Assembly: GCF_003255815.1 (NCBI RefSeq)
Contig: NC_037670.1
Coordinates: 24,277,459-24,341,458, forward strand
DNA: 64,000 nt
Direction of reading: 5' to 3'
DNA from: Theropithecus gelada
Taxonomy: Eukaryota > Chordata > Mammalia > Primates > Cercopithecidae
Shown here: positions 9,776 to 22,899 of the stretch, piece by piece
Numbering within the stretch: position 1 is the first letter of the stretch
Layout of the letters: every line of letters starts with the position of its first letter
Made by a program: the position numbers and the translations under genes
The notes under the pieces: generated by a model
What the model saw: the letters and a program-made list of their open reading frames with translations, nothing else
What the model was told of the DNA's origin: nothing
Databases searched by the model: none

Positions 9776-10932
9776 AAGGTGACTGGAACAATGACTACAG
9801 TCTTGGGATAAGAAGACTTACCCCATGGCCAGCTCTGATTTATTTTGCCAGTCTCTATGTTCCCTTTATACAAAAGTGTCATTCTCTTTCTTTGGTAGAG
9901 AGGCTCTGTGACCCATGGTGACCTGTCTCATTCTCATTTGAGGAGTGATGCTGGCTGAGATGCCCCACACCTCCTGGAAGACTGGGGCATTGTTGGATTC
10001 CCACATGTCAATCAGCTTCCTGCCATCCCTTGGTTTTGCTCCTGTCTCTGCAACCTGGCTTTTTGTGGTCCAGGCTTTTTGTGGTCCTTGCATCACGGAG
10101 GTCAGGGCTTTAAAGCCAGCTGTGCTTCAGCTCAGCTCCCAGCTTGGTTAAGGGGCAGAAGAGAGGACAGGCAGGCCCCAGGAGTAGCTTGATGCTGTGC
10201 AGACAGGGAGAGGGAGGACAAAGCAGCATCTTATGATCATATCTGAAGGGTCTGGGCTGCTCTTGAATCTGTGACCTAGTGAAGAAAGTTGCTATCCAAT
10301 TACAGCGTCATCTAGAGGAGCTGACTTGAGCACACAGCTAAGCTGCGAGGCTGCCCACAAGCAATGCCAAGGTTCGCTGAGGACTCTGCTGTGCGGGGTC
10401 CCTCTTCAGCTGGAAGGGCTTGCTCCCTTCGAAGCATACCTGCCCAGGAGAGTCACCAAACTTCTTTCAGGGGCAAGGACAGCTGCCACCCTGCCTCACC
10501 ACACACCTCCATCCGCAATCTGCACCAAGGGCTGCAGATCCTGGTATCACGGAGCAAGTTATTCAGCCAACACCCTGGTCCTGAAAGATTTTGCAATCCA
10601 AGGTGGAGATGAAGCAATGGTCTTGTGACTGCCGTGTCTAAACTCAATCAAGCAGGTGCATCTTTGGTTGGCCTTGGTACTTGATCCTTGGGAAAAACAT
10701 CCCATGTAGACGTCTTCATTTTCAAATATGGGTAGCATAGGAGAATGATGAAAACAATAATTAGTACCTTGATTTGCAGTGATTGGGACAATGCCAATTT
10801 TGGCATCCACATTACATTTTTAATGCTATTAAAGTTACAATTCTCTGAAAAATGAGTTTCACAAAACCTCATACCTCCTCTGAAAGGTGATCACCCTCTG
10901 ATATACACTCACTCAAGGTGCATATACCCCAT
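9776..10932. other. No gene or repeat recognised
   Basis: About 1.15 kb of moderately GC-rich unique-looking sequence. It contains the short local duplication ctttttgtggtcc (10060-10072 and 10075-10087). Several short frames overlap, but none has a splice-site setting or composition that would support an exon. Confidence 0.4.
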
Positions 10933-11299
10933 TGTATTAGTCTGTTTCACACTGCTATAAAGAAATACCACAGACTGGATAATTTATGAAAGAAAGAGGT
11001 TTAATTGACTCAGAGTTCTGCATGGCTGGGGAGGCCTCAGAAAAGTTACAATCATGGCGGAAGGCAAAGGGGAAGCAGGCACTTTCTTCATAAGCCGGCA
11101 GGGAAGAGAAGTGCAAGCACAGGAAAAATTGCTGCTTTTAAAACTATCAGAGCTCGGGAGACCCTCTCACTCTCATGAGAACGGCATGGGGGAAATCACC
11201 CCCATAGTCCCATCACCTCCCACTGGGTCCCTCCTTTGACACATGGGGATTACGATTCGAGATGAGATTTGGGTGGGGACACAGAACCAAACCATATCA
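10933..11299 (-). mobile_element. Solitary MaLR LTR (MST/THE1 type)
   Basis: Reverse complement of a MaLR LTR, starting tgtattagtctgtttcacac and ending ggacacagaaccaaaccatatca. Internal landmarks are aatttatgaaagaaagagg and cctcccactgggtccctcc. Confidence 0.9.
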
Positions 11300-12109
11300 C
11301 CACTTGTTGATTAATTAATTACTTGGATGAAAAATAAGTCACCCGTCACAGAGTTCCTGGCATCCAAACCTGTACCACGATTTCATACCTAAAATATTTT
11401 CGTAATTGTTTTCCTTCCTTTGGAGGATTGGATTTACCTGAAGAACACAGTAGAGAGGAGCCTCAGGTTCAAGAAATGTTTTTGCAGCATAGAAATCCCA
11501 AAATCACAGGGGTTTTCAGCACTCTGCCAATGTTTAGTGAGAATTTACTGAGTACTGCCCAGTGCTCTACTAAGCTGGCAAATAAGCAAGGTGATATTGA
11601 GCATGAAATGGCCAAAGAGGAATGCGAGGGTTGCTGCTCAAGGGAGGGAGGAGGAGGGAGAGAGGGGATGGAGAATGTTTAGTAGGAAGCATCATGGTGT
11701 TGATGTTTTGCTCAATAGGAAAGCTGTTCTCCGCTCCTCTCAACATAAAAAATTACCCTCACCACCACCAGAGGTTTTGGTTCTCACCACCACCCCACTG
11801 GCTAGAGGAAGCAAAGTAATCTTGATCTTAAAAGGGGCACTGATAAAGGGAAGCAAAGACTTAGAAAGTTCCTGTTGGAAAGATGGTGGTGGTGCCTCCC
11901 TATATGGCATACAGTTATTATCTGGTACAATGGATTAGGATCAGGGCCTCTTGTGGAAATCAGTAGAGAAGGATTCAAGGCTGTATTGGGAGAGCTGAGT
12001 AGTATGGATGGAGAGGGATAAATTAGGGCCTTCAAGGAGGAAACAGGCATAGTGTGTAGACGATGGCTCACCAGGAACAAAAAGGGACAAAGCTCAGCAA
12101 ACCTAAGGC
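11300..12109. other. No gene or repeat recognised
   Basis: About 800 bases of unique-looking sequence. Short frames only. Confidence 0.4.
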
Positions 12110-12880
12110 ATTAACCAAATCCAACCACCATGTTTTTCAGTGGACTATGAACTAAGAATAGTTTTATACATTTAAACGGTTGGAAAAGAATCATATAAGG
12201 AATATTTCAGTTTTACACTTTTAAACGGTTGGAAAATAATCAGATGCAAAATATTTTGTGACATATGAAAAATACATAGAAGTCAAATTTCAGTGTCCAT
12301 AGATAAAAGTTTACTGGAACACAACCACGCTCATTAATGCACGTGTTGCCTTTGGCTGTTTTCATGCTACAACAGCAGAGTTCAGAAGTTTCGAAGAGGC
12401 TGAATGTACTGCAAACCCTCAAATATCTACTGTCTGGCCCTTTACGAGAGGTGTATTAGTCTGTTCTGGCACTGCTATAAAGAAATACCTGAGACATGGG
12501 AATTTATAAAGAAAAGAGGTTTAACTGGCTCATGGTTCTGCAGGCTGTAAAGGAAGCACGGTTCCAGCATCTGCTTGGCTTCTGGGGAGGCCTCAGGAAA
12601 CTTACAATCCTGACAGAAGGTGAAGGGGAAACAGGCTTGCCTTACACGGCAGGAGCAGGACTGAGAGAGAGCAGGGAGGTGCCACACACTTTTAAGCACC
12701 AGATCCTATGAGAACTCGATCATGAGAATAGCACCAAAGGTGAAAATCTGCCCCCATGATCCAATGGCCTCTCACCAGTTCTCACCGCCAACATTGAGAA
12801 TTGCAATTCAACGAGATTTTGACAGAGACACAGATTCAAACCATATCAAGAGGTTTGCAGACTCCTGCTTTAGACCATTG
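12110..12880. mobile_element. hAT-type DNA transposon fossil, split by an LTR
   Basis: The left part (12110-12451) has the characteristic tttactggaacacaaccacgc, gttttcatgctacaacagcag and gtctggccctttac blocks. After the LTR (12452-12848) the expected end continues as gtttgcagactcctgc. The word tttaaacggttggaaaa occurs at 12171-12187 and 12220-12236, an internal 49-bp duplication. I place it in the hAT/Charlie group from memory; the exact family is uncertain. Confidence 0.6.
12452..12848 (-). mobile_element. Solitary MaLR LTR (MSTB-like) nested in the hAT fossil
   Basis: Starts tgtattagtctgttctggc and ends acagattcaaaccatatca. The 5-bp duplication agagg lies at 12447-12451 and 12849-12853. 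The long form with ggcttctggggaggcctcag fits MSTB. Confidence 0.92.
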
Positions 12881-13258
12881 ATGAAGAGAGCTGCAGACAT
12901 CTCAACATATTATAAAATGGTGGAACAATTCATTTTATCACATGTTGTGTATATGAAATTATAAATAGCCCTCTGAGTGTTGTCTGCGATCTATCTGAAG
13001 TCTAGTGTTAGAAGCACCTGAGAAGTTGTTAGGAAGAGCACCTAGACCAGAAATTCTCTGAAAAATGGTGCCTCCAGTGGGCAGGTCCAGGGAGCAGCAC
13101 CCTGTTCAGAATTTATATTGGGTTTTCTCTCTCTGGGTGGGCTACATCTACATGGGGGATATGAGTGGAAGGCAGACTAGAGGTGTTTGGTAGATATTTA
13201 ATACTATGAAAGTCTGATATGTGATAAAGTCATGATGCAATGAAATAAACTCTTTTGT
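12881..13258. other. No gene or repeat recognised
   Basis: Unique-looking sequence between two LTR-derived segments. Confidence 0.35.
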
Positions 13259-13687
13259 TGTTATGGGCCAATTGTGTCTCCCCCCACATGCCCCACTTCA
13301 AATTCGTTTGTTGAAGTCCTAATTTCCATTGCCTCAGAATGTGACCCAATTTGGAGATAGAGTCTTTACAGAGGCAACTAAGCTAAAATGAGGTCATCAG
13401 AGTGGACACTAGTCCAGTATGACAAGTGTCCTTATAGGAAGAGAAAATTTGGACTCAGAGACAGTCATAGGAGGAAGATGTCATGTGGAGACACAGGGAG
13501 AAAATGAACATCTACAGCCAAGGAGAGAAGTCTGGAGCAGACTCTATCTTCTCAATTCTTAGAAGAAATCAAACCTGCCCACACCTTGATCTTGAACTTC
13601 CAGCCTCTGGAACGGTGACAACATAAATTTCTATTGTTTTAAGCTGCCCAGTCTGTGGTCCTTTGAAATGGATGCCCAAGCTATTAC
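13259..13687 (+). mobile_element. MLT1-type MaLR LTR
   Basis: Starts tgttatgggccaattgtgtc, then gttgaagtcctaatttcc, aatgaggtcatcagagtgg, gtgtccttataggaagag, accttgatcttgaacttcc and ttttaagctgcccagtctg. The order and ends fit an old MLT1 LTR. Diverged but nearly full length. Confidence 0.85.
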
Positions 13688-15057
13688 TCTCCCTCATTCA
13701 ATGCTGGAGTGAGATTGTGCTTAATATCCAAGCATTTCTTACTAAATCATTTCACATTCCTTATCTTAATTGTTCACAGATTTTGTATAAATGATACCAC
13801 CACATTTGAACGGAAAGAAATAGCACTGACAAAAAAGAGAAAGATTTTTCAAAAGTCACCCTGGCTGGTTGCTGGAATATTTTGAGTAATTTCCTATAGA
13901 CACTGTGAAAGTTGGGCAGCTCTTTTGCTTTATACGTTAGTTTCTTCCATAGGGAATGGGAAATTACCATAGGAGTGACCCTAAAAAAAATTATTCTTGT
14001 TCTTTGTGACAAGTTTTCCAAAAGAAGCTACAGAGATTATCATTATCTGGGGGAATTTATTTAATGGTTTCCTCCTTACCGGCTCAATTCTTCCCATTTT
14101 TGTCTCCACCTCCACCTAATTTATTGGATGCTTGTTAAGTAAAACACACACCCAGGGTTGGATTTATGATTTTTATATGGACTGTTAAAAATAGCTCAAC
14201 TGTGGGCAGAACAATGACCACAGGAAGTGATTCACTTCCTCTGGTTAGCTTCTCTTACACCTAGTGACCGCCGAGAAACAGCAATAATAGACAAAGTTAT
14301 ACTTAGGAGTCCTGGTAGGTCATCACTAGACCAGACCTTGTCAATCAGGTCATCTAACAACCATACTGGGCAAGCAAAGACTTTGCAAAGTCACGGCTCA
14401 AGGTCATCCACTGAGGGTCTGGCCCATCTCTTCGTTCCTATTTCTGCCAGTGTTTAACCCAAATTAAGATGTGTCTCTGCTGGTCACAAAGGGTATGCAT
14501 TTTTGAATTCTGGGATCATACCTAAGGGTCATTTTACAAGCACAATTCTTTACTCTGACATTATATGGCACAGTTGATAAAAATGGACTCTAACTACAAG
14601 AGAGACACTTCTTCAATTCTTCTTTTGGGGAGATATTAGGGGTTGTTGTTGGTGGCATAGATTCCCACTGGTGGTTCTTTGTATGTTCAGTCCAATTTCA
14701 GTAGCTTCTTCACAGTTGTTTAACTGTTTTACCTGGTCTTGGTCATAGACTGTACTTCCTTCTGTTAGATGATAGTATGCCCAGATAAGAACAACTGTGA
14801 TGATCTTGAGGTTTGCCTCATGTTTTCTCCAATGTGATCTCATTAATGTGTACTAGCTCTGGAAGGACTTTGGTGCCCTTCACTCAATATGATATCTGGG
14901 AGATGGAACAGGGTTCAAAGTCCCACAGGCTGGCTATGACCCTTCCCTGGGTGCATCCACACCCCAGCCTGGGAAATGGGGAAATACAATTTCACCCAGA
15001 ATTTTAAAAGTAGAAATTCCTGCATGGTTGATGTGTGCCCTTGGAGGCCCTCCAGTT
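13688..15057. other. No gene or repeat recognised
   Basis: About 1.4 kb of unique-looking sequence. I see no exon, repeat or RNA gene I can support. Confidence 0.4.
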
Positions 15058-15285
15058 CTCCCTTCCCTTCCCTTGCCTTCCCTTCCCTTGCCTTCCCTTC
15101 CCTTGCCTTCCCTTCCCTTCCCTTCCCTTCCCTTCCCTTCCCTTCCCTTCCCTTGCCTTCCCTTGCCTTCCCTTGCCTTGCCTTCCCTTCCCTTCCCTCC
15201 CCTTCTTTCCCCTTCCCTCCCTTCCCCTCCCCTCCCCTCCCCTTCCCTTCTCTCCTTTCCCCTTCCCTTCCCTTCCTTTCCCTTT
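15058..15285. repeat. (TTCCC)n microsatellite with TTGCC variants
   Basis: A 228-base pyrimidine tract built from the pentamer TTCCC. In the first half a TTGCC variant recurs every third unit, giving a 15-bp higher-order period. The second half decays into TCCCC units. Proline/serine/leucine-rich frames here are repeat translations only. Confidence 0.95.
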
Positions 15286-15404
15286 GTAAAGATTCTAGTG
15301 AATCTTCAAACCTCGAGTAAGAACCTGCTTGTGAGAAAGGCTTGGAATGTCAACCCAAGGACTGGTTGACATAATTGGGTGTCAAATTTTCCCCATTGTC
15401 ACAA

Positions 15405-15565
15405 AGGCTACTCCACGCCAGACATTTTTAGCTGCTATCACCTCTCATCTTCAGAAACCCTATGAGGAAGATATTGCTAGCTCCATTTTACAGATGAGGA
15501 GAGAAAAGTCCAGAGAGCTTAGGGAATTTGTGTAAAGTTGCACAGCTTCATGGTGGAAGCAAGGT
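15405..15565 (+). mobile_element. MIR SINE fragment
   Basis: The core ctccattttacagatgagg is followed by gagagcttagggaattt and ttgcacagcttcatggtgg, in MIR order. Confidence 0.7.
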
Positions 15566-16270
15566 TTTCTTTGGGGTCTTCCTGTGCCTGATGGCGGGGG
15601 GGAGCAATGGACCTCTGAAATGACACTGTATAGTCCTAAGACGGTCACCTCCCCAGAACAGAACCTGTCAGGTTACTTCAAAAGAGGGCTCTGGGCTGGG
15701 ATACGGGACTGGAATACGAGGCTGGGAGAACTTGAGCACTCCCAGAGACTTCAAGGGTCAACAAGCTCTGATAATCACTGTGGGCTGTAACCTCAATGTC
15801 ACTGCCACAGACCCACCTCCCCACACCACCAGACCTCCAGCCTGGTAACAAAAACAGTTCCTCATTGGTGACTTAAACACCTGGGATCTATATTTGGGAC
15901 AGAAGCCAGGGTTTTGGTAACTCATGTGTAACTCCCAGATATCAAAATCTTCTGATGACCTGACCCGTCTATTGCAAGGTTTTCCTGCAAACGTCTTTTT
16001 TGTCAACGATTTCAAACTTTCTTTGCAGGTCAATAGTGTCCACAAATTTTTAGAGAGATGTAAGAAAATTGGATAGAATTCAGAAAAGAGCAAAAGTAAT
16101 GATTATGAGGATGGAAAACAGGGCTCTGGAAAGGGTAATTAAAGTAATTATTTGTTTCCTGGAGGGAAACTGGGGGGTGGTGTGGTCACTAGAATCTTCC
16201 CCGGATTCCTACCACGGACAAGCTATTCCTTATCACTGTGGAAAAATTGGAAGCATTTTGGTCAGATGTG
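15566..16270. other. No gene or repeat recognised
   Basis: About 700 bases of unique-looking sequence. Confidence 0.35.
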
Positions 16271-16280
16271 GATCCTTGCA

Positions 16281-16585
16281 CTTTTTTTTTTTTTTTTTTT
16301 TTTTAGATAGAGTCTCCCTCTGTTGCCCATGCTGGAGTGCAGTTGTGCCACCTCAGCTCACTGCAAGCTCCGCTTCCTGGGTTCAAGCGATTCTTCTGCC
16401 TCAGCCTCCCAAGTAGCTGGGATACAGGTGCCTGCCACCAGGCCTGGCTAATTTTTTGTATTTTTTTAGTAGAGATGGGGTTTCACCATGTTAGCCAGAA
16501 TGGTCTCGATCTCCTGACCTCATGATCTGCCTGCCTCGGCCTCCCAGAGTGCTGGGATTACAGGCGTGAGCCACCGTGCCTGGCC
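16281..16585 (-). mobile_element. Alu (AluS/Y-like), full length
   Basis: Poly-T, then a reverse-complement Alu ending ccaccgtgcctggcc. Perfect 10-bp duplication gatccttgca at 16271-16280 and 16586-16595. Confidence 0.95.
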
Positions 16586-16679
16586 GATCCTTGCAGTTGT
16601 CAGAGCCCTTTGGTGCCTGCCTCTGCTTGGTTCTTAGAGTTGCCCTGTGAGGGAAGGAGGCTGCAAATAATCTCAGGCT

Positions 16680-16880
16680 CCCACTGATGAGACATTTTGG
16701 CCAAAGCTCGTGAACTTTCTGTGACTTCATTTCTTCCCCACCGAAATGGAGATAATAATAGTATCTATCTGATAGCATTGCTGGAACTGTTAACTGAATT
16801 AATCTATGCAAAATGCTTAGAAGAATTCTGGTCACATTGGCAGCATGAGGAAAATATTAGCTATTGCTATTGTGGTTTCA
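16680..16880 (+). mobile_element. MIR SINE
   Basis: Contains gtgacttcatttcttccc, ggagataataatagtatcta, the ttaactgaattaatctatgc block and gcttagaagaattctgg in MIR consensus order. Confidence 0.7.
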
Positions 16881-19800
16881 ATCAGAAGTACAGCCCCAGG
16901 GACATTCAGAGGCACGTACAAGGCTTATCCTAGCCTTACATTGGTTAAATAATTAATTTACTATTTGTCATTAAAGCATGTTCTTATAGAATAAAGTGGC
17001 CAGAGATTAAGTGTATGCACAATTTGATGTATTTTGACTGAGGTATACACCTGCTGCAGTTACCACCCCAAGATATCATTTTTAGTGGCTGCTTAGTGGT
17101 CTTTGGTGTGGTTCTTTGGTGGTCTTTGGTGTGGATTGCTCCGCTATGCTTAATAATCCTCACTGAAGGGCACATAGATGTTTCATGTTAGAAGGAGGCC
17201 CTTGTGTTTGATGTTTGCTGAACCCTGGGACACTGGCAGGATGACAGACTCAGCCTTCAATCAGCCTTAGGGAAGTGTTTCTAGATTCTTCCTCTTTTAG
17301 TCCAAACCATCACCATCTCTTGCAAGGAGAACAACAGTCTCTCCCTAAGTCTCCCCTTAGAGCCCCCATAGTCTCTGCTCTCCTGAGCAGGGAGCCTCCC
17401 CCACGTTGAACCACTCCATGTCACCCACTCTGCCCACAGCTCCGGACTCCTCTCCCAGTGTTTACCCAGAGCCCATAGGAGCTGGTCCCATTGACTTCAC
17501 CACTCATGGCATCCAGCCTTCCTGGTATCCTGATGCTCCCAAACCTTCCATAGATGACCCCTTCTCGGGGCCCCAAATAGCTCCCTGGCATCCTCTTTTA
17601 CTTGCTTTGAGCTTCTGTTGGACAGTTTCTCTATCCCAGGCTTTCCCTGACCTCTACCCACCTCTCCAAGTCTGTCTGTCAGTCTCTCTCTCACCCACAC
17701 AGCTAGCTCTGCTCTTCAACATTCGTTAAGGTTGGGTTCTAAATTTCTCTCCTACCATTTCTCCTTCAGGAGAATCTCTCCAGCATCAAAGCTTGCGCAC
17801 ACACCTCCTCTGCAGTCAGCTCCTGGCTACGGCCTCATCCCCCCTTAGATCCCAGGAATGTTATGTGACTGAATGCTAGTATCTGTGAAAAATGCTTTGA
17901 AATCCTGGAAAAAGACACTATATTAAAGGATTCTTAAAAGATCATTATCCTGCATAAAATGTAGACCTATGTTTGGCACGAAGTCTGTGATTGCATGAGC
18001 AGGCCACTCTAATGATTTAGAAGTTGCCCTTGTGACTGCAAATCACCTCAAGCCATCAATGAGATCCTAAAGTAGGTTTGAGGACTCCACAGTCTTCATC
18101 TTACTCTTAGGCAAGCTCTCTACTATAGAAATGTGTCTAACTTGATCTCATACAGAGCCTACTTTAATATCTAAATATTCTTCACAGAATGTGACCATTT
18201 GCCAAATTGAGAATACATTTAAAACATCTTGGGGGGAGGATGAACAGAATACCCATGTCCCTGAAAAAAGAAATCACTTTGCAAAATGCGTGGAGTAAGA
18301 GATCCCACACCCAGAATACACAAGTGGTTCAGTTGCCACCGTCCAAAAGCGCCATCCTACCATCTATTTTTCCAAGCAGTTGAGAGACGCGGTGTGTACA
18401 TTTTTCATGTGTAATTAGGCAGCGTAAGGCGATCCCTGCTGCCGACGGGCTGCCGCTGCCCTTGCCGGGGTGAATGGCTTCCAGATTTCACCCCCATCTT
18501 TTCTGTCTAGACTCTACGTTGCTATTTTTTTCCTCCTTGCTTAAAATAGACTCCAACATAAAATGCCAAAAACAGAAGTTTTGTCCCTCTTTCTCATAAA
18601 GATGTGGGACAGAGCTTGCTCTGCCAGACGAGCAGGGCCCCAGACTTTCATAAGACACGTGTCGTCTGAAGCTGACATTAAAGATTGTCCAGGCATTTCA
18701 GTGGGTCATGCAAACCTTTTTTTTTTTTTTTTTTTTTAAATATGGTTTTCATTAAGAAAGTGAGTATTTCTAGAGAGGTGTGGTTCAGTTCAGAGGAGGG
18801 GGAGGGCTGGGTAGGAAAAAGGCAGAGAAAGAGTAAAGCTGCCTCCTGAGTTTTCAAACAAGGCTGTTATTTATGCTGATGTTGAAATGTGCATTGTCTT
18901 ATAAAATGGCTTTTGAGGAGTGAAAACAAAACAAAAAAAATGTCATTCTACTACTGGGGGCATATCTTGTTGACCTGTTAAGATATTCAAGTTAAAATAG
19001 TCACCTTTACAACAGAAAATGGAGAAATTCTTACAGCACAAATGGCCTTTATCGATTTTAAGAATTACATATATGATCCCATTATTAGGGGGTAAAGTCT
19101 CCATTGCTTCTCTAATTTAGAGTTAAAAAAACATCATGTACTACTGAATTTATTTAACTTTCATCATAAGATGAGAGTCTAGAAAGACGAGACAGCTGAA
19201 GGCCCATGTGATTTGACCAACAAGGGCTGGGGTGGATTCATGTTTTGGTCTTTTGAAGCTGTCTTGTTTAATCTTATCCAAAACGTCTGTAGTTTCTACA
19301 GAGCTGATGCTTGTTTTCTTCTGTTTAAAAGCTGATTCCATATGTGATTAACAAATACACATTGTAATATAGGAAAGTAATTTTTAAAGAAAAGGATGAA
19401 TAAGAAATCTGCTTATTGAATATCCAAAATAGTATTTTGTCAGAGAAGATGGATTTTAGTTTCCATCAAAACAAAGCAAACAAAAGTAGTTAACATGAAA
19501 TACAAAAATAAGTTTTAAGTAAGTAAATGATGATAGAATTCAAGTAATTCTTCTGTACATTCCCCCCGACCCCATTCTATTTTAAAAATGTCCTGCAAAG
19601 TAGTGCCCATGAGCCTGTTAACCAGAGATTTAAAACCTGAGAACCTAGTTGTCGTTTGCGTTATAAGCTCTTTAGGGGCAATCACAAGCTTTTAACTAAA
19701 AATATACACAATCATTCTTATACAACTCAGGGACAATTCTCAATTCTTCAGAATCAGTTAATTCACCCACACCTTTTCCTGAGTATCTACTTTGTACACT

Positions 19801-20004
19801 GGTACTATATAAACTGTAGAAAAATTGATGGTGTCTTAATTGTTTCAAAGGTGGCTTAGCAAGAATGGAGCTGAAACAACTGATTCAACAGCCATTTTTA
19901 AATTCCTGTATTTAATAGAGTTCCAGAGAATTTGAGGAACAAAAAGAGAAGAGGGAGAACTGACTAATGATTTTGAAAAGTCCTCAGTCTAAGCAAAAAA
20001 GCAA
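16881..20004. other. Unique-looking sequence, no gene recognised
   Basis: About 3.1 kb without a clear mobile element. It holds a T-run at 18717-18737. The stretch from about 18,230 to 18,900 looks like ordinary conserved non-coding DNA: it has unbroken complexity and local CpGs, for example gacgggctgccgctgccc near 18444. I cannot show conservation from one genome. Confidence 0.35.
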
Positions 20005-20304
20005 GGCTGGGCGCAGTGGCTCACGCCTGTAATCCCAGCACTTTGGGAGGCCGAGGTAGGAGGATCACAAGGTCAGGAGATCGAGACCATACTGACTAAC
20101 ATGGTGAAACACCATCTCTACTAAAAATACAAAAAATTAGCCAGGTGTGGTGACATGTGCCTGTAGTCCCAGTTACTCAGGAGGCTGAGGCAGGAGAATC
20201 ACTTGAACCCGGGAGGCGGAGGTTCCAGTGAGCCGAGATCACGCCACTGTACTCCAGCCTGGGCTACAGAACGAGACTCTGTCTCAGAAAAAGAAAAAAA
20301 AAAA
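20005..20304 (+). mobile_element. Alu (AluS-like), full length
   Basis: Starts ggctgggcgcagtggctcacgcc and ends in an A-rich tail interrupted by G. Both arms and the middle linker are present. Confidence 0.94.
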
Positions 20305-21019
20305 GGCAAGAAATGATTCATGCAAAGAGAGAGAGAACTGTGGGCGTATGGGGCAGGGTAGGTAACATGAGAAGGAGATTTCTGATGCCTTGAAACAATC
20401 TCAAGGAAATAAGAGACTTCTATGGGCTAAGATGGTCTGGGAGGGACCCACACACAATTTCTTTCAAATTTATACCCAATTTTCTTAATAGTGTTAGTCA
20501 ACCCCTAGCACTTTATTCCTAAAACCATTATGAACGCTTTGGGAGGTATTGCTGGCCTTTTACTAAAGATATGTGGAGTCAGTTTTATCTTTTAAAACTT
20601 GGGTTGAATTCTTAGTTCTTGAATTGTTATACACAACAACAAAAATCCAAATCTGTGCTACATGAAGTGAGTCAAATACATTTTATTCTTTTGTTCCAAT
20701 TTAAATTTGTATGTTTTGATTTTGTCTGATAAGAATCATAGTATTTCTAGACGGTAGGGTTCAACTTTAATCTGGGAGAGTCAATCCTGTACATTCCCAC
20801 AGAGACCTTGTTTATGTTTGAATCCATGGGCGTCATCTGCTTCATTCAGTTTTTGCTTGGACAGATATATACTGCCTAACTTCCTAGACAGATGCAGTTT
20901 GGGCCTACTTAAAATTCAATGGCTCTGCAGAAAGTCCTAAATCTTACCTCCATCTGTATTGCATCCAGGTATGAAGGAGTGAGTCTTGTGAATGGACAGT
21001 TTGTCTCTCTCATTGCACT

Positions 21020-21185
21020 TCTCACAGTGCTCTTAAAGGATGCATTTGCATACCTGTCTCCCCTAGCTGATCATGAGTGTCTGGAGGGCAGAAGTCCTCA
21101 TCATCTTCTCTTCCTCAGTTCCTGGCATGATGCATACACTGGATGCACCATATGTGTGTGCTGAATGCATAAATGAACATGTGCT
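21020..21185 (+). mobile_element. L2 LINE 3' end
   Basis: The stretch ctgtctcccctagctgatc, gagtgtctggagggcagaa, ttcctggcatgatgcatac and gtgtgctgaatgcataaatg matches the L2 3' end in order. Confidence 0.65.
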
Positions 21186-22899
21186 TCTCTCGGTGGTGCC
21201 TGATTCACTTATGGTAGAATGATGAGAACACAACGACAATAAATCCAAGTTCGAACCACTTACAAGAAACTCACCTCGGTGCCCAGTGTCAGAAAAAATT
21301 GTACTTGCAGCTAAACTCGTTAATAGTAATTCGCGCTGTTTCTATCCCTACTTTCCCTTAGATTACAAAATATTTTTGTAGCTTCTTGTGTGCTTATAAG
21401 AATAGAAGACGAATAGAAGCTCCTGGAAATCACAGTTTATCCCAGGCACAGCACATCATACATCATGGGTGCTTAGTAAAGATCTCTGGACTCTCTCCTT
21501 TCTCTCTGTCTAGAGTGTCCCAAATGGACGGGAAAGCAGGTTGTCTATTTATGTGATTCTCTATACAGTGCTGTTGGTCATGGCCCCAGAAGAAAGGAGA
21601 TTTCTCTGCAGTGGTTGATTAAGCTTTATTTTTCTTTAGCAACTATCTAAATGCTTTACTCTTTCTTTTCATGTCAAACAACATTCACGGATTCTTCTGA
21701 AAGTGAGGGAACATTTTGGTCAAACAGAGGAGGCTGGCTGCTTGCTAGCCTAAGCTCCTCGCTCCATCTCTGATGTATCTGTTTAAAATGAAGAGAAATA
21801 AAATCCCAGGAAAATATGATGATAGATTCAACTATAAGGTAACTTAGAGATCAATCCACAAGCAAAACTCAACACCCCATAGGAACGTGTCGGCCAAAAC
21901 AGTAACAGCAGTCTATGGTGCAAAACATGCCATCTGCATAGGCTCAAATTCTGCACATTGGTGCATAATTTTTTTTTTCCTGTTCACATCAGAGAACACA
22001 GGGTTGGGGTTGTTTTCAAAAGACTTAGTAGCTCTCATTTAAATTATTCAAAAGTTGTATTTGGCTGACTGTTGAGAGTTTCGTTCTTTTTAAAGCTGGG
22101 ATCATTTCCAAGGATTGTTAAAAAAAAAAAAAAAAAAAAAAGGCCCAGTAACTTTGGTAGTGAAAGAATGTAACTTACTTTGGTGATAGACTCACATAGA
22201 AACAGACAGCTAGCTCAACAGACGTGGTCTGGTCTGGGACGATGTGGCCTGTGGTGGGATTTGGGGGTTGATGGGGACCTGCTGGAACTCACGAAAAGGG
22301 GCTCGGTCCCAGGAATAGCCACAGAGCGGGTGAGAAATGAAGGGGATATTTCAGGGGGAAAGGTGTGGCTGCCATGGCTTATTCTGGGGGCTGGGGAGGA
22401 TATCATAAAAAGTATTTAACTTTAATCTTAATTGCCAAGGGAAAATGGACAACGTGGTCTACCTATTCATTAGCAATTTGGCACTCAATTGTGGGCCTAG
22501 CAGTAACACGCAAGGAAAACCACTCCTTACAATTTAACACTTTGGAGAAAAAGTTCACATTTTCTTTTCTTTGGAACTGGGCTGCAAGGCCCTGAGTTCT
22601 GGGGTCATCTTTCTATGATGATGATTTAGAATCCTTTATTGAATATAGTCATAAATGAACAGAACACTGGACCTGGCTGATTAATGGAATGAACACACAT
22701 TGGTTTGCCTCAACTCAGACCAATTTAGAAGAAAGTGTGTGTGTGTGTGTATATAAATTTCTATTTTTTACCACTAAATATAAATACATATACATATAGA
22801 GAGAGACAGAACAACTCAAACTGCACTACGCTTTGTTTTTATCTCCAGTGTATTTTCATCCAAGCCAAAGTAGACCCAATTTAATTTATTGCAACCTAA
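21186..22899. other. No gene recognised; isolated A-run
   Basis: About 1.7 kb. It includes a 22-base A-run at 22120-22141 without a recognisable retroelement in front of it and a short (GT)n at about 22736-22749. A MIR/L2-like tail (gggtgcttagtaaagatct) lies near 21467. Confidence 0.4.

Noticed and set aside
22060..22141. 22-base A-run as a retroelement tail
   Set aside because: No element recognised upstream and no flanking duplication.
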